64,000 nt of DNA from Ottelia alismoides (Eukaryota; Streptophyta; Magnoliopsida; Alismatales; Hydrocharitaceae). The stretch lies in NCBI GenBank assembly GCA_037367405.1, contig JAZKJV010011400.1, positions 8,368,501 to 8,432,500 on the forward strand. Reading direction: 5' to 3'. Of this stretch, positions 16,530-26,528 are shown piece after piece (positions within the stretch are counted from its first letter, which is position 1; every line of letters begins with the position of its first letter). Under the pieces are notes generated by a model. It did no database searches. It was not told the origin of the DNA and was given only the letters and a program-made list of their open reading frames with translations. Position numbers and translations under genes: made by a program.

Positions 16530-18812
16530 ATGGACTTGGCAATAATGGACCTTACGCACGCATTGAACTCGCTGATGATGCTGGCCGGCTGGATCTTGGA
16601 TCCAACTGCCTGGCTGGTGCCACTGGCTGCGGAACTGCCGCTGGTAACGCGGTGGCTCAACTTCATCGGCGTCATTTTGCAGGTTGCGGCGGGCTTGGGG
16701 TTTGTGATCTTTGTCCACGAGATGGGACACTTTCTGGCTGCCAAGACGTTCGGGGTCAAATGCGAAAAGTTTTATGTGGGCTTTGATGTGCCGATCCACA
16801 TTGGCCCGATTGCCCTGCCGCGAACGCTGGGCAAATTCCGCTGGGGCGAGACCGAGTACGGAATTGGGATCATCCCCTTGGGCGGTTATGTCAAAATGCT
16901 GGGCCAGGACGACGATCCGCGCAATGCCGAAGCCGAGGCCCAGCGCATTCGGCAAGGCGAAGGTGCCAGCGCGCAGTTAGATCCGCGCAGCTACCAGGCC
17001 AAACCGGTCTGGCAGCGCATGATCATCATCTCTGCTGGCGTGGTGATGAATGTGATCTTCGCCGTCTTCCTGGCTGCGGCCGCGTTCCTGGTCGGCGTTC
17101 CTTATTCGCCAACCACGATCGGCAGTTTGCCGCTGGGTTCACCCGCGTGGGAAGCTGGCATGCAACCGGGCGACCGCGTGGTCCAGATGGCCGCCATGAC
17201 CCAAGACGATCCATATTTGCGTTTCGAAGACATGGGTGGCAAGACAGTGTTTCATGGCATGAAGCGCGGGGCTACCCCGATTCCATTTACGATCGAGCGC
17301 GATAACACGCGCCTGACGCTCAACGCTGTACCCACTCCGACTCTGCATCCGGATGGTTTTTACCTGGTCGGTATCAACTCGGCCAACATCGCCACGATTG
17401 GCGGCGAGCCCAGTCCGTATTCTTACTTAAGCGCGCAAAAGATCGATCTGCGCAAAGGTGATAAAGTTATCGCCGTCGATGGCCAGCCTTTGCCCATCGA
17501 TGCCGATTCCGGTGAGATCTTGAGCGCGCCGATGACTGACAAGTTTCAGGCCAAGTGGAATCAACCTGTCGAGATCACTGTACTGCGCCAGCTGAAGGAC
17601 GCGAGCGCAGCCAACGCCGCTGCCGGCGCAAACGCCACCGAAGAATTGAAATTCACCCTGCCACCGGTCCCAGCCAAAACATTAGGACTGGGCTTTGTGA
17701 TGGGTCCAATCACTGCTATCCGTCAAGGATCGCTGGCTGAATCCGCCGGTATCAAGGTGGGTGACATCATCGAAAAAGTAAATGGCGAGACTGTCGTCGA
17801 CGCCTTGCGCTTGCCCATGCAAATCGCTGAGAAGCTGAATGCCCCAGTCGAGCTGGTCATTCGCCGTCCTGCAGCCGCTCCAGCTAAAGAGCCAGCCGCG
17901 GATCAGGCCAGTGCAGACACTCCAGCGGAATCGGCAGACCGATCAACCGGCGAAGGCCAATTGCTGACGTTCTCCTTGGAAAGTAAAGCCCCACCAGCTT
18001 TCGGCAACATTGGGCTAGTCTCAGCGCCGTGGGGTATTGAGAACTTTGGCATTGCTTACTCCGTGCTACCGAAGGTCAGTTGGGTTGATCCTGCATCGGA
18101 GAAGGGTTCCTCGCTAGTTCAACCGGGCGACGAGTTGACTCAGGTTCAATTCGAAGTCACCGATGAAGAACGCAAGAAGTACGAAGAGGATGGACTGGAG
18201 TTGCCCGAGAAAGCCCGCCCGCTGACTTCGCTCTTTACGATACCCGTCTTGTTTGCCAATCTGCAGTCTTTGCCCGAAGGTATTCGGATTCGTTGTACGT
18301 TCAAGCGAGAAGGCAAGACGCGCGAAGCCGTACTGCCGGTCTACTATGCCAAGGATTGGTTCTGGTATCAGCGCGGCGTGTTGATGAGCCCGTTGCAAAA
18401 GATTCAAAAGACGGGCAATGTAAACCAAGCCCTGAGCTGGGGCGTTAAGGAAACGGGCCGTCGCTTGGGCGACGTGGTTGAGTTCTTGACGATCCTGGTT
18501 ACGGGCAAAGCCAGCCCACGCAACCTGGCTGGACCTTGGGGTATCGCCAAAGCTGCATCACACGAAGCCTCCGATTCGCCCTCGCGCTTGCTGCTGTTCT
18601 TGACGTTGCTGAGTGCCAACCTGGCGATTTTGAACTTCTTGCCTATTCCAGCCTTGGATGGTGGCCACTTGATGTTCCTGACTGCCGAAGCGGTGCTGGG
18701 CAAGCCGATTAACGAAGCGATTCAAGTGCGTCTGACGATGCTGGGCGTGATGTGCTTGTTGGGCCTGATGGCCTTTGCCATTCTGAATGACATCTTGCGT
18801 GAAATACGATAG
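16530..18812 (+). CDS. rseP: RseP-like site-2 (M50) intramembrane zinc protease, enlarged
   Basis: The 760-residue product carries the M50 zinc motif HEMGH at 63-67 in the first transmembrane segment and the second conserved motif NFLPIPALDGGH near 710-721 in a C-terminal membrane segment. Between them lie at least two PDZ-like modules (about 190-240 and 385-440) plus an additional region with a QPGDELTQ segment near 530, so it is much longer than E. coli RseP (about 450 residues). Members cleave membrane-anchored regulators such as anti-sigma factors. The periplasmic part contains an Ala/Pro-rich linker. It follows dxr closely. Confidence 0.92.
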   Translation: MDLAIMDLTHALNSLMMLAGWILDPTAWLVPLAAELPLVTRWLNFIGVILQVAAGLGFVIFVHEMGHFLAAKTFGVKCEKFYVGFDVPIHIGPIALPRTLGKFRWGETEYGIGIIPLGGYVKMLGQDDDPRNAEAEAQRIRQGEGASAQLDPRSYQAKPVWQRMIIISAGVVMNVIFAVFLAAAAFLVGVPYSPTTIGSLPLGSPAWEAGMQPGDRVVQMAAMTQDDPYLRFEDMGGKTVFHGMKRGATPIPFTIERDNTRLTLNAVPTPTLHPDGFYLVGINSANIATIGGEPSPYSYLSAQKIDLRKGDKVIAVDGQPLPIDADSGEILSAPMTDKFQAKWNQPVEITVLRQLKDASAANAAAGANATEELKFTLPPVPAKTLGLGFVMGPITAIRQGSLAESAGIKVGDIIEKVNGETVVDALRLPMQIAEKLNAPVELVIRRPAAAPAKEPAADQASADTPAESADRSTGEGQLLTFSLESKAPPAFGNIGLVSAPWGIENFGIAYSVLPKVSWVDPASEKGSSLVQPGDELTQVQFEVTDEERKKYEEDGLELPEKARPLTSLFTIPVLFANLQSLPEGIRIRCTFKREGKTREAVLPVYYAKDWFWYQRGVLMSPLQKIQKTGNVNQALSWGVKETGRRLGDVVEFLTILVTGKASPRNLAGPWGIAKAASHEASDSPSRLLLFLTLLSANLAILNFLPIPALDGGHLMFLTAEAVLGKPINEAIQVRLTMLGVMCLLGLMAFAILNDILREIR

Positions 18813-18821
18813 GGCTGATGG

Positions 18822-19601
18822 ATGACTGGCATAGAAGTGCGCGATCTATGCGTACGCTTCGACCAGCATCCGGTGCTGCAGGAGTGTTCGCTGTCGGTTG
18901 GAGCAGGCGAGATTATTGCGCTGCTGGGTGGATCGGGCTCTGGTAAGAGCACCTTGTTGCGAGCCATTGCCAAATTGCAACCGATCACGAGCGGCCAGGT
19001 CGAATTGACCGGTGACCAACCCGCGCGGCGTACGGGTGATCTATCGTACGTGTTTCAAGATGCGACGCTATTGCCTTGGCGCACCGCCGAGCAGAATGTC
19101 CGCTTGCCGCTGGAGCTTTCGGGACGCGAAGGTGGCAATGAGCGCGACGATTCTCAGCGTGTCAGCGAAGCACTTTCGGCCGTCGGCCTGGACCAAACTA
19201 GTTGGCGCAAGTTTCCGCGGCAACTCTCAGGCGGGATGCGGATGCGCGTGTCGTTGGCTCGAGCCATCGTGACTGACCCAGCCATCCTGCTGCTGGACGA
19301 ACCCTTTGGCGCGCTGGACGAGATCTTGCGCAACCGCATGAACGAACTGCTGATCGAACTCTGGATGCGCAAACGTCGCACGATTCTGTTCGTGACGCAT
19401 AACATCGCTGAGGCGATTAATTTGAGCGGACGCATCGCGATTCTGGGCAATGGTCGCATCATGAAGTGGATCGACAATTCGCTACCCGTGCCGCGCGACC
19501 AGGCTGTGCGCAGCAGCAGTTCCTTTGCCGCCATGTACGCCGAAGTCTCATCCGCCCTCAACGAGATCTATCGACCTGCCGCATACCAACCCCAGGCGTA
19601 A
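18822..19601 (+). CDS. ABC transporter ATP-binding protein (SsuB/TauB/NrtD type)
   Basis: The 259-residue product has all ABC ATPase motifs: Walker A GGSGSGKS at 36-43, the Q-loop in YVFQDATLLPW, the signature LSGGMRMRVSLARA, Walker B ILLLDEP, and the switch histidine in VTHN. The FQDATLLPWRT and FGALDE forms are typical of importers for nitrate, taurine, sulfonates or related compounds. It starts 9 bp after rseP. No permease or binding-protein gene is present here, so it must work with a permease encoded elsewhere or have a different role. Confidence 0.88.
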   Translation: MTGIEVRDLCVRFDQHPVLQECSLSVGAGEIIALLGGSGSGKSTLLRAIAKLQPITSGQVELTGDQPARRTGDLSYVFQDATLLPWRTAEQNVRLPLELSGREGGNERDDSQRVSEALSAVGLDQTSWRKFPRQLSGGMRMRVSLARAIVTDPAILLLDEPFGALDEILRNRMNELLIELWMRKRRTILFVTHNIAEAINLSGRIAILGNGRIMKWIDNSLPVPRDQAVRSSSSFAAMYAEVSSALNEIYRPAAYQPQA

Positions 19602-19826
19602 AAACGAGGCGTGCAGTCCTAACGGCGGGGTTCAGCGGGCACGAGGAGTTGAGCAACCATTGCCCAAACGGCTTATCGAGTGCTCCGTTGCAACCCTTGC
19701 TTATCCGCCGTCTGGGATTGTGCGAGCATCAATGCGTGCCCCATTGGGATCAAGCATAAAGTAGGTTGCAGGTGAACTCCTAATGCTCTGCGACGCAACA
19801 CCTAAGCCTTTCATTTGTTCTGCGAC

Positions 19827-20216
19827 CTATTGCAGTGCTGGCTGAGTCTTTTCCTTGATACAAATTGCCAACTCTTCTGCGAGCGAAACAACCTCAGGAT
19901 CCATGTCTTTTTTACAATGCTCGATTGCTGGAAGAATCCATGCGGACGTCTGATGGTCAAATGTCATTGTAGGCTGCGCATCAACTTCTTGTCGTATCTG
20001 TGTCAAGACAGTCAATCGCGTCGTTGAATCCCCAGAGTACAAGGCATTTGTCGTAGCGTCGTGGTTATGCAGCCGTGTCCTCGTTACCACCCCGTTTCTG
20101 ACGGTATCAATGCGGTATCGACCGTTTGGGAGTTGTACTAATCTCTCAGAATTCTCGCCGCAACCTGAGAGGCAAGTGACCACTAAAACTGGTGCAATTA
20201 GCTTCCATGGTTTCAT
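19827..20216 (-). CDS. Small hypothetical lipoprotein
   Basis: The 129-residue product has a lipoprotein signal (MKPWKLIAPVLVVTCLSGC, lipobox LSGC with Cys19) followed by a polar domain (GRYRIDTVRNGVVTRTRLHNHD). No family was recognised. Base composition is lower in GC than its neighbours, and it is followed by a 639-bp stretch without genes, so recent acquisition is possible. Confidence 0.6.
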   Translation of the reverse strand: MKPWKLIAPVLVVTCLSGCGENSERLVQLPNGRYRIDTVRNGVVTRTRLHNHDATTNALYSGDSTTRLTVLTQIRQEVDAQPTMTFDHQTSAWILPAIEHCKKDMDPEVVSLAEELAICIKEKTQPALQ

Positions 20217-20855
20217 ACTTTTAGCGTCCCGGTATATCGGCCTTCCTGCCTAACCCACGAAGGCGAACCTTAGCACGGTGTGGTTGAGGTGTAAACGCCA
20301 GACAGCGAAGGGTCATTTAGCTACACCGAGCACGGATTCGCCGTCACGAGCAGAAGGATAACCAGGGACTTGTTGAGGGGACAGAGTAGGCGCTAAGCAA
20401 TCTGGTCGCTTAGCATGCAGATACTTTGGCTAGAGCGTGCATAGCGTCTGAGGATAGCTGCTCTACGAAAGGGTGGTATTGCGGGATTGGCTGGAAAAAA
20501 ACTGATGTTGACTCGCACTTCCATCTTTCAGCATAATCCGCAGCAGCGTATGGAGATGGAGGAATACCGACGCATCACTTGGGCTTACCCGCAAAAGAGC
20601 CGCAAGTGTCTGTTGGGTTCCATTGCGAACGGAATCGCCACAAGTTCTCGCGTGCTCTCGGATCGATTGCATAATCGGCCGAGTACTACGCGAGGCCTTG
20701 TGTAACGACGTTGCCCAAGCACGCGACCAGCAGCCACATTCTGGAGAACTTCGCCCCCAGGCAAGTTCGAGCGCATGTTGCTGCCGGCCAGATTCGGTAA
20801 AATGGAGAACTTACCGATGACCGGCTGTGGTTGAGTTGCTTGGATTGCGCGTCAC
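20217..20855. other. Gene-poor region upstream of dnaG
   Basis: No convincing gene was found on either strand; the short frames here lack coding character and differ in composition from nearby genes. It may hold a decayed gene or the leader of dnaG. No repeat family of this window was recognised in it. Confidence 0.5.
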
Positions 20856-23003
20856 TTGGAGTTGACGGTGGCTTTTACTCTCGATGCTGATACCAAAGAA
20901 CGCGTTCGCGCGGCAACAGATATTGTTGACCTGGTGAGCAGTTTCATCGAGCTGCGCCGTCAGGGACGCGGTTATGTCGCCTTGTGCCCTTGGCACCGCG
21001 ATCGTCGCCCGAGCTTGCAAGTCAACCCAGAGCGGCAAACTTGGAAGTGCTGGGTCTGCGACATCGGCGGCGACGTCTTCAACTTCGTGATGCAGTACGA
21101 GAGCCTTTCGTTCCCCGATGCGCTGCGCATGTTGGCTGAACGCGCCGGCATCGCCCTGGAACCCCAGTCATCAGGCAAGAAATCCAACCATCAGGCCAGC
21201 GGTGAAGACAAAGAGACGCTCTACCGCGTCATGGCTTGGGCCAGTCGTTTGTACCATCAATACCTGCTCAAGCACGCCGAGGCCGATAAGGCTCGGCAGT
21301 ACTTGCAAGAGCGGGGCATCACGGCCGAGAGTATCGCGCGCTTCGAGATTGGCCTCTCACCAAACAGCTGGTCGTTCCTGGCCGACCAGGTGCAAGCGGC
21401 TGGTTACAACGTGCGTCAACTAGAAGCCACCGGCCTGTGCGGACGCAGCGAGCGCGGCAGCATCTACGACCGGTTTCGCGATCGCGTCATGTTCCCGATT
21501 CGCGATACCCAAAAGCGTATCATCGCCTTTGGTGGTCGCATCTTGCCAGGCAGTACCGAGTCGGCCAAGTACATCAATTCGCCGGAATCGCGCATCTTCA
21601 CCAAGAACCAGCACCTGTATGGTCTGGATGCGGCCCGCGATACGATTCGCGAACGCAAACAAGCCATCGTGATGGAAGGCTACACCGATGTGATCATCGC
21701 GCATCAAGCTGGCCTGAGCGGTTCAGTGGCCGTGCTGGGAACCGCGTTGGGTAGCAATCATTTGAAGCTGCTGCAGCGGTCGATGTGCGATCAAGTGGTG
21801 CTGCTGCTGGATGGTGACGAAGCCGGACAGAGACGCTCCGACGAAGTGCTGGAACTGTTCTTGAATGCGCAGATGAACGTGCGCGTGCTGACTCTGCCCG
21901 ATGGACTGGATCCCGCCGACTACCTGCTTAAACACAGCGCCGAATCACTGCTACAACTGGCTGACTCAGCTCCCGATGCACTTGAATTCAAGATGCGCCG
22001 CGTGTGCGAGGGCTTTGACCCGGTTGAAGAAACACATCGCGCCAACAAAGCCATCGAACAGATGTTGAGTTTGCTGGCCAAAGTTCCGCGCAGCAGCTTG
22101 ATCGCCAACGAACAATTCTTGATGCGTCGCAATCAGGTTCTGGCTCGGCTGTCCCGACGTTTCATGGTCAATGAAGATGAACTGCGCGGTCGGTTGCGGA
22201 CCTTGATGGAACAAGCTGCGCGGGTCAAGCGACTGGATGCAGGTGATGGCCCGTCGGCTCCGCGGCCTGCCGCCGCCAGGCCAGCGACTGGGCCAACGAC
22301 AGGCTCGGCAACTGGACCAGCCGCCACCACCGCACCTGCCGGATCACCCGCAGCACCACATCTGCCGGCAACCACCCCAGCAGCCCAGTCCCAACCGGCG
22401 CGCTTGATTCGCCCCAGCGATCTCTCGCCGGTAGAGCGCGAGCTGTTGGAGTTGTTGGTCTCCGCACCGAACATTGCTCCGATGATCCTCGAGCGAGTTG
22501 TACCTGAGTGGCTTGAATCTGAAGCCGCACGCGATATGCTGGACGCCTACTTGGAATTGGAGCTGGAAGGTTACTCGCTGCAGTACGATAGCGTGCTGGT
22601 AGCCATAGAAGACCCATCGCTGAAAAGCCTGATGGTTATTCTGTACGAGCAAGCCCAAGAAAAACAAAAATATGTGAAGGATTCACCCGAGCAGCGCCTG
22701 CGAGTGCTGACCCAGTTGATGGGTCAGCGCAAGGAGGAGCATGAGCGTCGCCGGCAACTCTTACAATTCGAGAATGGAGGTCTCGACGATGAAACCGAGT
22801 TGAGTTTACTGAGCGAGTTTATCTTGCAGGCTCGCCAGAGCCATGGGCTGGATGATCGCCAGTTGCTCGACGAATCTCCCGAACGAAAGTCGACGGGCCC
22901 CGGTCTGTACGATGATTTGGATGTGGCTGAAAACCCAGTGGGACCAGGTTCCAGTACCAACGGTCCAGAAGATAATCCGGCAGCCCAGCCAACATCGCGC
23001 TGA
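20856..23003 (+). CDS. dnaG: DNA primase
   Basis: The 715-residue product has the CHC2 zinc ribbon (Cys44, His47, Cys65, Cys68 in CPWH...CWVC), the catalytic core, and the TOPRIM domain (MEGYTDVIIAHQ near 270, LLLDGDEAGQRR near 312), which together synthesise RNA primers at the fork. An Ala/Pro/Thr-rich linker of about 50 residues (roughly 465-515) connects to a C-terminal helicase-binding domain. Start is TTG at 20856; GTG at 20868 is possible. rpoD follows after 157 bp, a remnant of the macromolecular synthesis operon, without rpsU. Confidence 0.95.
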   Translation: MELTVAFTLDADTKERVRAATDIVDLVSSFIELRRQGRGYVALCPWHRDRRPSLQVNPERQTWKCWVCDIGGDVFNFVMQYESLSFPDALRMLAERAGIALEPQSSGKKSNHQASGEDKETLYRVMAWASRLYHQYLLKHAEADKARQYLQERGITAESIARFEIGLSPNSWSFLADQVQAAGYNVRQLEATGLCGRSERGSIYDRFRDRVMFPIRDTQKRIIAFGGRILPGSTESAKYINSPESRIFTKNQHLYGLDAARDTIRERKQAIVMEGYTDVIIAHQAGLSGSVAVLGTALGSNHLKLLQRSMCDQVVLLLDGDEAGQRRSDEVLELFLNAQMNVRVLTLPDGLDPADYLLKHSAESLLQLADSAPDALEFKMRRVCEGFDPVEETHRANKAIEQMLSLLAKVPRSSLIANEQFLMRRNQVLARLSRRFMVNEDELRGRLRTLMEQAARVKRLDAGDGPSAPRPAAARPATGPTTGSATGPAATTAPAGSPAAPHLPATTPAAQSQPARLIRPSDLSPVERELLELLVSAPNIAPMILERVVPEWLESEAARDMLDAYLELELEGYSLQYDSVLVAIEDPSLKSLMVILYEQAQEKQKYVKDSPEQRLRVLTQLMGQRKEEHERRRQLLQFENGGLDDETELSLLSEFILQARQSHGLDDRQLLDESPERKSTGPGLYDDLDVAENPVGPGSSTNGPEDNPAAQPTSR

Positions 23004-23160
23004 ATCGAGAAGCCCTGAAGGCTACTGATTGATAGTTGATTAATAAAGTATTCCCGCGTTTTCCACATGCCGCTTGCGATCTGTGCGACGAGTCTCCAGG
23101 AGGAAAGAGACTGGTCACACAACCCCATACCGCGAGCGGCAATTCAGAAGGAGTTGAGCT

Positions 23161-24789
23161 GTGGAGTTAATGGATTTGGAAATGCAGTCGCTGGTCGCCA
23201 AGGCAAAAGCGCAAGGCTATCTGACCTACGAAGACGTCAACAAATACCTACCCGATGAAGACGTCAGCAGCGAGAAACTGGATAACCTGCTGGTCGCCCT
23301 CGAGCGCATCAATATCGAACTGATCGATCAACCCAGCGCTCCAGCATCCCAGCCTGGCAACGATGCCGACGATGTGATGCAACTGCCTTCCCAGCCGACT
23401 TCCGGTCCTAAGCTGAGCGACGATCCGATTCGTTTGTACTTGAGCCAGATGTCCGAGATTCCCTTGCTGTCGCGCGATGAAGAAATCGCTTTGGCCAAGA
23501 AGATTGAAATCACCCGCAAGCGATTTCGCCGTTCCGTGCTGGCCAATGACTTTGCCATGCGACACACCGTCGAGATCTTGCGCAAAGTCCACTCCGGTCA
23601 ACTGCCCTTCGATCGTACGATTAAGGTCTCGCTGACCGAACGCTTGACCAAGGAACAAATCTCGGCGCGCATGCCCCACAATTTGAAGACCTTGGAACAA
23701 TTGCTGGAAAAGAAACGCCGGGTATTCTCGTTGATCGTGCGCAAGAGCACCTCGGGCACCGACAAGAAACTGCTGATCCGCCAATATGTCCGTTTGCGTG
23801 ACAAGACCATCATCCTGGCCAGCGAGTTGAGCTTGCGCTCGCGCCGCATCTACCCCCTGATGCGTCAACTGGAACAATACGCACAGCGCATGCAGTTGCT
23901 GACCCAACGGATCGAACAGTTGCAGCAAGACGGCCGTCAACCGGCCGAATGCGAGCGATTGCGTCATGAACTGCGTCAGTTGATCATGCTGACTCAGGAA
24001 AGCCCGCGCAGTCTGAAGAATCGCTGCGAAACGTTTAAGAAACACTTCGAAGAATTCGAAGCCGTCAAGCGCCAACTCTCGCAGGGTAACTTGCGCTTGG
24101 TGGTCTCGATCGCCAAGAAGTACCGCAATCGTGGCCTGAGCTTCTTGGACTTGATTCAAGAAGGCAACACGGGCCTCATGCGGGCCGTCGACAAGTACGA
24201 ATTTCGTCGCGGTTTCAAGTTCTCGACTTACGCCACCTGGTGGATTCGTCAGGCCATCACGCGCGCCATCGCCGACCAGGCTCGTACGATTCGTATCCCT
24301 GTGCACATGATCGATGTGCTCAGCCGCCTGCGCAACATCCAGAAACGTCTGACGCAAGAACTGAAGCGCGAGCCATCGGTCGAAGAGATCAGTCGCCATA
24401 CCGATCTGCCCATCGAAGAGATTCGCCGCGTCATGGACATCGGTCGACATCCAATCAGCCTCGATCGTCCCGTCGGCGAAGGCGAAGACAATAGCTTTGG
24501 TGAGTTCATCGAAGACAACGAACACGACAATCCAGTCAAGAACGCCACCAACGGCTTGCTGCGCGACAAGATCGAGTTCTTGCTCAAGTCGCTAACGTTC
24601 CGCGAACGAGAAATCATCCGCTTGCGTTACGGCCTGGCCGATGGTTACTCGTACACGCTGGAAGAAGTGGGCCGCATCTTCAAAGTCACCCGCGAACGCG
24701 TTCGCCAAATCGAAGCCAAAGCGGTTATGAAGATGCAGAACCCAGTGCGCGCTAAACACTTGGAGAACTTTTTGAAGGCAGTGGCCTAG
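23161..24789 (+). CDS. rpoD: RNA polymerase primary sigma factor
   Basis: GTG start with a strong AAGGAG site 6 bases upstream. The 542-residue product has a short region 1.1, region 1.2 ([22 protein letters not shown]), a non-conserved region of about 110 residues, region 2 ([16 protein letters not shown], then the -10 binding helix [17 protein letters not shown]), region 3, and region 4 ending with the -35 helix-turn-helix ([21 protein letters not shown], about 499-519). It directs housekeeping transcription. The gene follows dnaG in the same direction. Confidence 0.96.
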   Translation: MELMDLEMQSLVAKAKAQGYLTYEDVNKYLPDEDVSSEKLDNLLVALERINIELIDQPSAPASQPGNDADDVMQLPSQPTSGPKLSDDPIRLYLSQMSEIPLLSRDEEIALAKKIEITRKRFRRSVLANDFAMRHTVEILRKVHSGQLPFDRTIKVSLTERLTKEQISARMPHNLKTLEQLLEKKRRVFSLIVRKSTSGTDKKLLIRQYVRLRDKTIILASELSLRSRRIYPLMRQLEQYAQRMQLLTQRIEQLQQDGRQPAECERLRHELRQLIMLTQESPRSLKNRCETFKKHFEEFEAVKRQLSQGNLRLVVSIAKKYRNRGLSFLDLIQEGNTGLMRAVDKYEFRRGFKFSTYATWWIRQAITRAIADQARTIRIPVHMIDVLSRLRNIQKRLTQELKREPSVEEISRHTDLPIEEIRRVMDIGRHPISLDRPVGEGEDNSFGEFIEDNEHDNPVKNATNGLLRDKIEFLLKSLTFREREIIRLRYGLADGYSYTLEEVGRIFKVTRERVRQIEAKAVMKMQNPVRAKHLENFLKAVA

Positions 24790-24793
24790 CGCC

Positions 24794-25110
24794 TTCGAAG
24801 TAATCAGACGCTGCAGACTAACCAAGTTGCCAAGGCCACTCGGCCTGCCGGGTGGCACTGGCATGGCGCCAGCCTGGCCAGTGCATGAGCGAAGTGAAAC
24901 GTCTCAGCAGCGCAGTCACACGTTCCAACACTTCGAAGTAATCAGACGTTCAAGACTAACCAAGCTGCCAAGGCCACTCAGCCGCCGGGTGGCACTGGCA
25001 TGGCGCCAGCCTGGCCAGTGCACGGCCGAAGTGAAACGTCTCAGCAGCGCAGTCCCACGTTCCAACACTTCGAAGTAATCAGACGTCCAAGACTAACCAA
25101 GCTGCCAAGG
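24794..25110. repeat. Tandem 137-bp repeats, relatives of the 158-bp array
   Basis: GGTGGCACTGG occurs at 24851 and 24988, 137 bp apart, and CTTCGAAGTAATCAGACG occurs three times. The unit shares the hairpin CACTGGC...GGCCAGTG and CGAAGTAATCAGACGTTCA with the 7309-8056 array, but the segment between them differs. It lies directly after the rpoD stop codon. Confidence 0.88.
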
Positions 25111-25140
25111 CCGACAAAGCTGCCAGTGGCTTGAAGAGCA

Positions 25141-25175
25141 GCCGACGCAGGCGCGTCGGGCTACACTAGCGTCGG
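25141..25175. repeat. GTAGCCCGAC-type palindromic repeat
   Basis: GCCGACGC-AG-GCGCGTCGGGCTAC forms a hairpin and is followed by a half copy (GCGTCGGGCTAC). It lies between the 137-bp array and the stop of the DUF1559 gene. Confidence 0.5.
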
Positions 25176-25181
25176 GCTACG

Positions 25182-26051
25182 TTAGCGAACATCGTTGGGT
25201 AGTTCGCCGTCGGCGCGGTGGCCGAGACGCTGGTAAACCTGTGGATCCATCGTTTGCGATAAGAAGGTGACCGAGCCGTCGGCCATTGCAAACTGCGCAC
25301 CTCCAATGTGGTAACTGCTAAACCCGCCGACTTCCAACGGATTGGCGGCCGGGGTCGGTAGCGGTGCAATGCCGGGATTGCGAGCTTGGCCGCTGCTGTT
25401 GACGGCGCTACCCGTGTTGCGCAGCGTTGCTCGAGTACCAGATACCCAACCCAGACTCTGTGCTTCCGCTATCTTCTCGCCCAACAGGATCGTGTGCGTC
25501 GTTCCATCTTCGATTTCTGCAAACCTGACTCGGCTGTTCAGGAACATGACGCCCGTATTGTTAACGTCGATTGGGGCTTCGACGTGATGATGACAACCGG
25601 CATAACTGCAGTCATAAACAGTCTTACTGTTGAGCATTGTCTGGTTGGCGAATGGATCACTCGGGCACATGAGCACCGAAATCGTCATGGTCCTAACGGC
25701 CGCATTCACATTGGAGTAAGCACCTTCGGCTTGATCAAAGCGGCGAAAAGCAGCCCGCTGTTCCATGTACGGCAAGATGGTCACCGTCCAACTGACATGC
25801 TGGCCAATGGCTTCGCTGCGCACCGGTCCAGTCGGATTAACTGTACCGCTGGGCAAGTGTTCCATATTGAATTCATAATGATGAACGGCCAGGCCCAACT
25901 GCCCAATATTATTGGCGCAATTACAACGCCGCGCCGCTTCGCGCGCCGCCTGCACGGCTGGCAACAATAGGCCAACCAGGATTCCGATAATGGCGATCAC
26001 TACCAGCAGTTCGACCAGCGTAAATGCAGTTCGAGTGCGTGACATAAGCAA
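25182..26051 (-). CDS. DUF1559 prepilin-type protein
   Basis: The 289-residue product has a type IV prepilin N-terminus (TAFTLVELLVVIAIIGILVGLLLPAVQ, residues 8-35 overall, with Glu at +5 after the presumed cleavage before Phe10; the -1 residue is Ala, not the usual Gly) and a globular domain ending in GGAQFAMADGSVTFLS, the DUF1559 signature common in planctomycetes. These proteins exist in many copies per planctomycete genome and are thought to be exported and pilin-like. This one is the last gene of the GspF/pseudopilin operon, 9 bp after the K-like gene. Confidence 0.92.
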   Translation of the reverse strand: MLMSRTRTAFTLVELLVVIAIIGILVGLLLPAVQAAREAARRCNCANNIGQLGLAVHHYEFNMEHLPSGTVNPTGPVRSEAIGQHVSWTVTILPYMEQRAAFRRFDQAEGAYSNVNAAVRTMTISVLMCPSDPFANQTMLNSKTVYDCSYAGCHHHVEAPIDVNNTGVMFLNSRVRFAEIEDGTTHTILLGEKIAEAQSLGWVSGTRATLRNTGSAVNSSGQARNPGIAPLPTPAANPLEVGGFSSYHIGGAQFAMADGSVTFLSQTMDPQVYQRLGHRADGELPNDVR

Positions 26052-26060
26052 GGCTCCGAT

Positions 26061-26492
26061 CTATTTGGTGGAAATAGTGTATTGAAATTTGTGGGTACGT
26101 TGCAGTGGCCCAAAACTGTGTGTGACCGGCGTCAGGCGACCAGTGACGCGTACATTCACCGCCGACTGCCCTTCGTCGAGCGGCAAGGCTTCGATTTCGA
26201 CCGACGCGTCGGTATAGGTCGAGAGCTGCAAGTCAGGTTGCCAGGTTTCGCCCGTGTAATGCTGGTCTGTGGCCAATCGCTCAACGGCGCGTTTGACGCC
26301 GGCTTCGCATAACAACTGGACTTGAATCATTTGATGAGCCAACCGGGCTTCGCGGCGGCCGCGGAGTGCGGTTTGCAGGGCCACTGCGACCAAGGCGCTG
26401 CACACAACCATGCAGGCCAGGATACCGACAACGAAGATGCCGCGGCGCGGCGGATATCGTCTCTTCAGTGGCCGTGATCTTGATCGCTTCAT
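26061..26492 (-). CDS. K-like minor pseudopilin (GspK/PilX-like)
   Basis: The 143-residue product starts with a very basic segment, then RRG|IFVVGILACMVVCSALVAV, a pilin-like hydrophobic helix that lacks the Glu at +5, as is characteristic of GspK-type minor pseudopilins. It is much shorter than typical GspK (about 300 residues), so it could also be PilX-like. It follows I- and J-like genes, the classical gspI-J-K order. Next gene is 9 bp away. Confidence 0.65.
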   Translation of the reverse strand: MKRSRSRPLKRRYPPRRGIFVVGILACMVVCSALVAVALQTALRGRREARLAHQMIQVQLLCEAGVKRAVERLATDQHYTGETWQPDLQLSTYTDASVEIEALPLDEGQSAVNVRVTGRLTPVTHSFGPLQRTHKFQYTISTK

Positions 26493-26528
26493 GAGCCTGC
26501 TTTCTGTAACTGCAACAAATCTCGAGGG

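Noticed and set aside
20463..20820. Several ORFs of 60-75 codons upstream of dnaG
   Set aside because: Mutually overlapping on both strands, without ribosome-binding sites or recognisable protein features.
23248..24525. Minus-strand ORF of 425 codons opposite rpoD
   Set aside because: Antisense shadow; the sigma factor on the plus strand is unmistakable.
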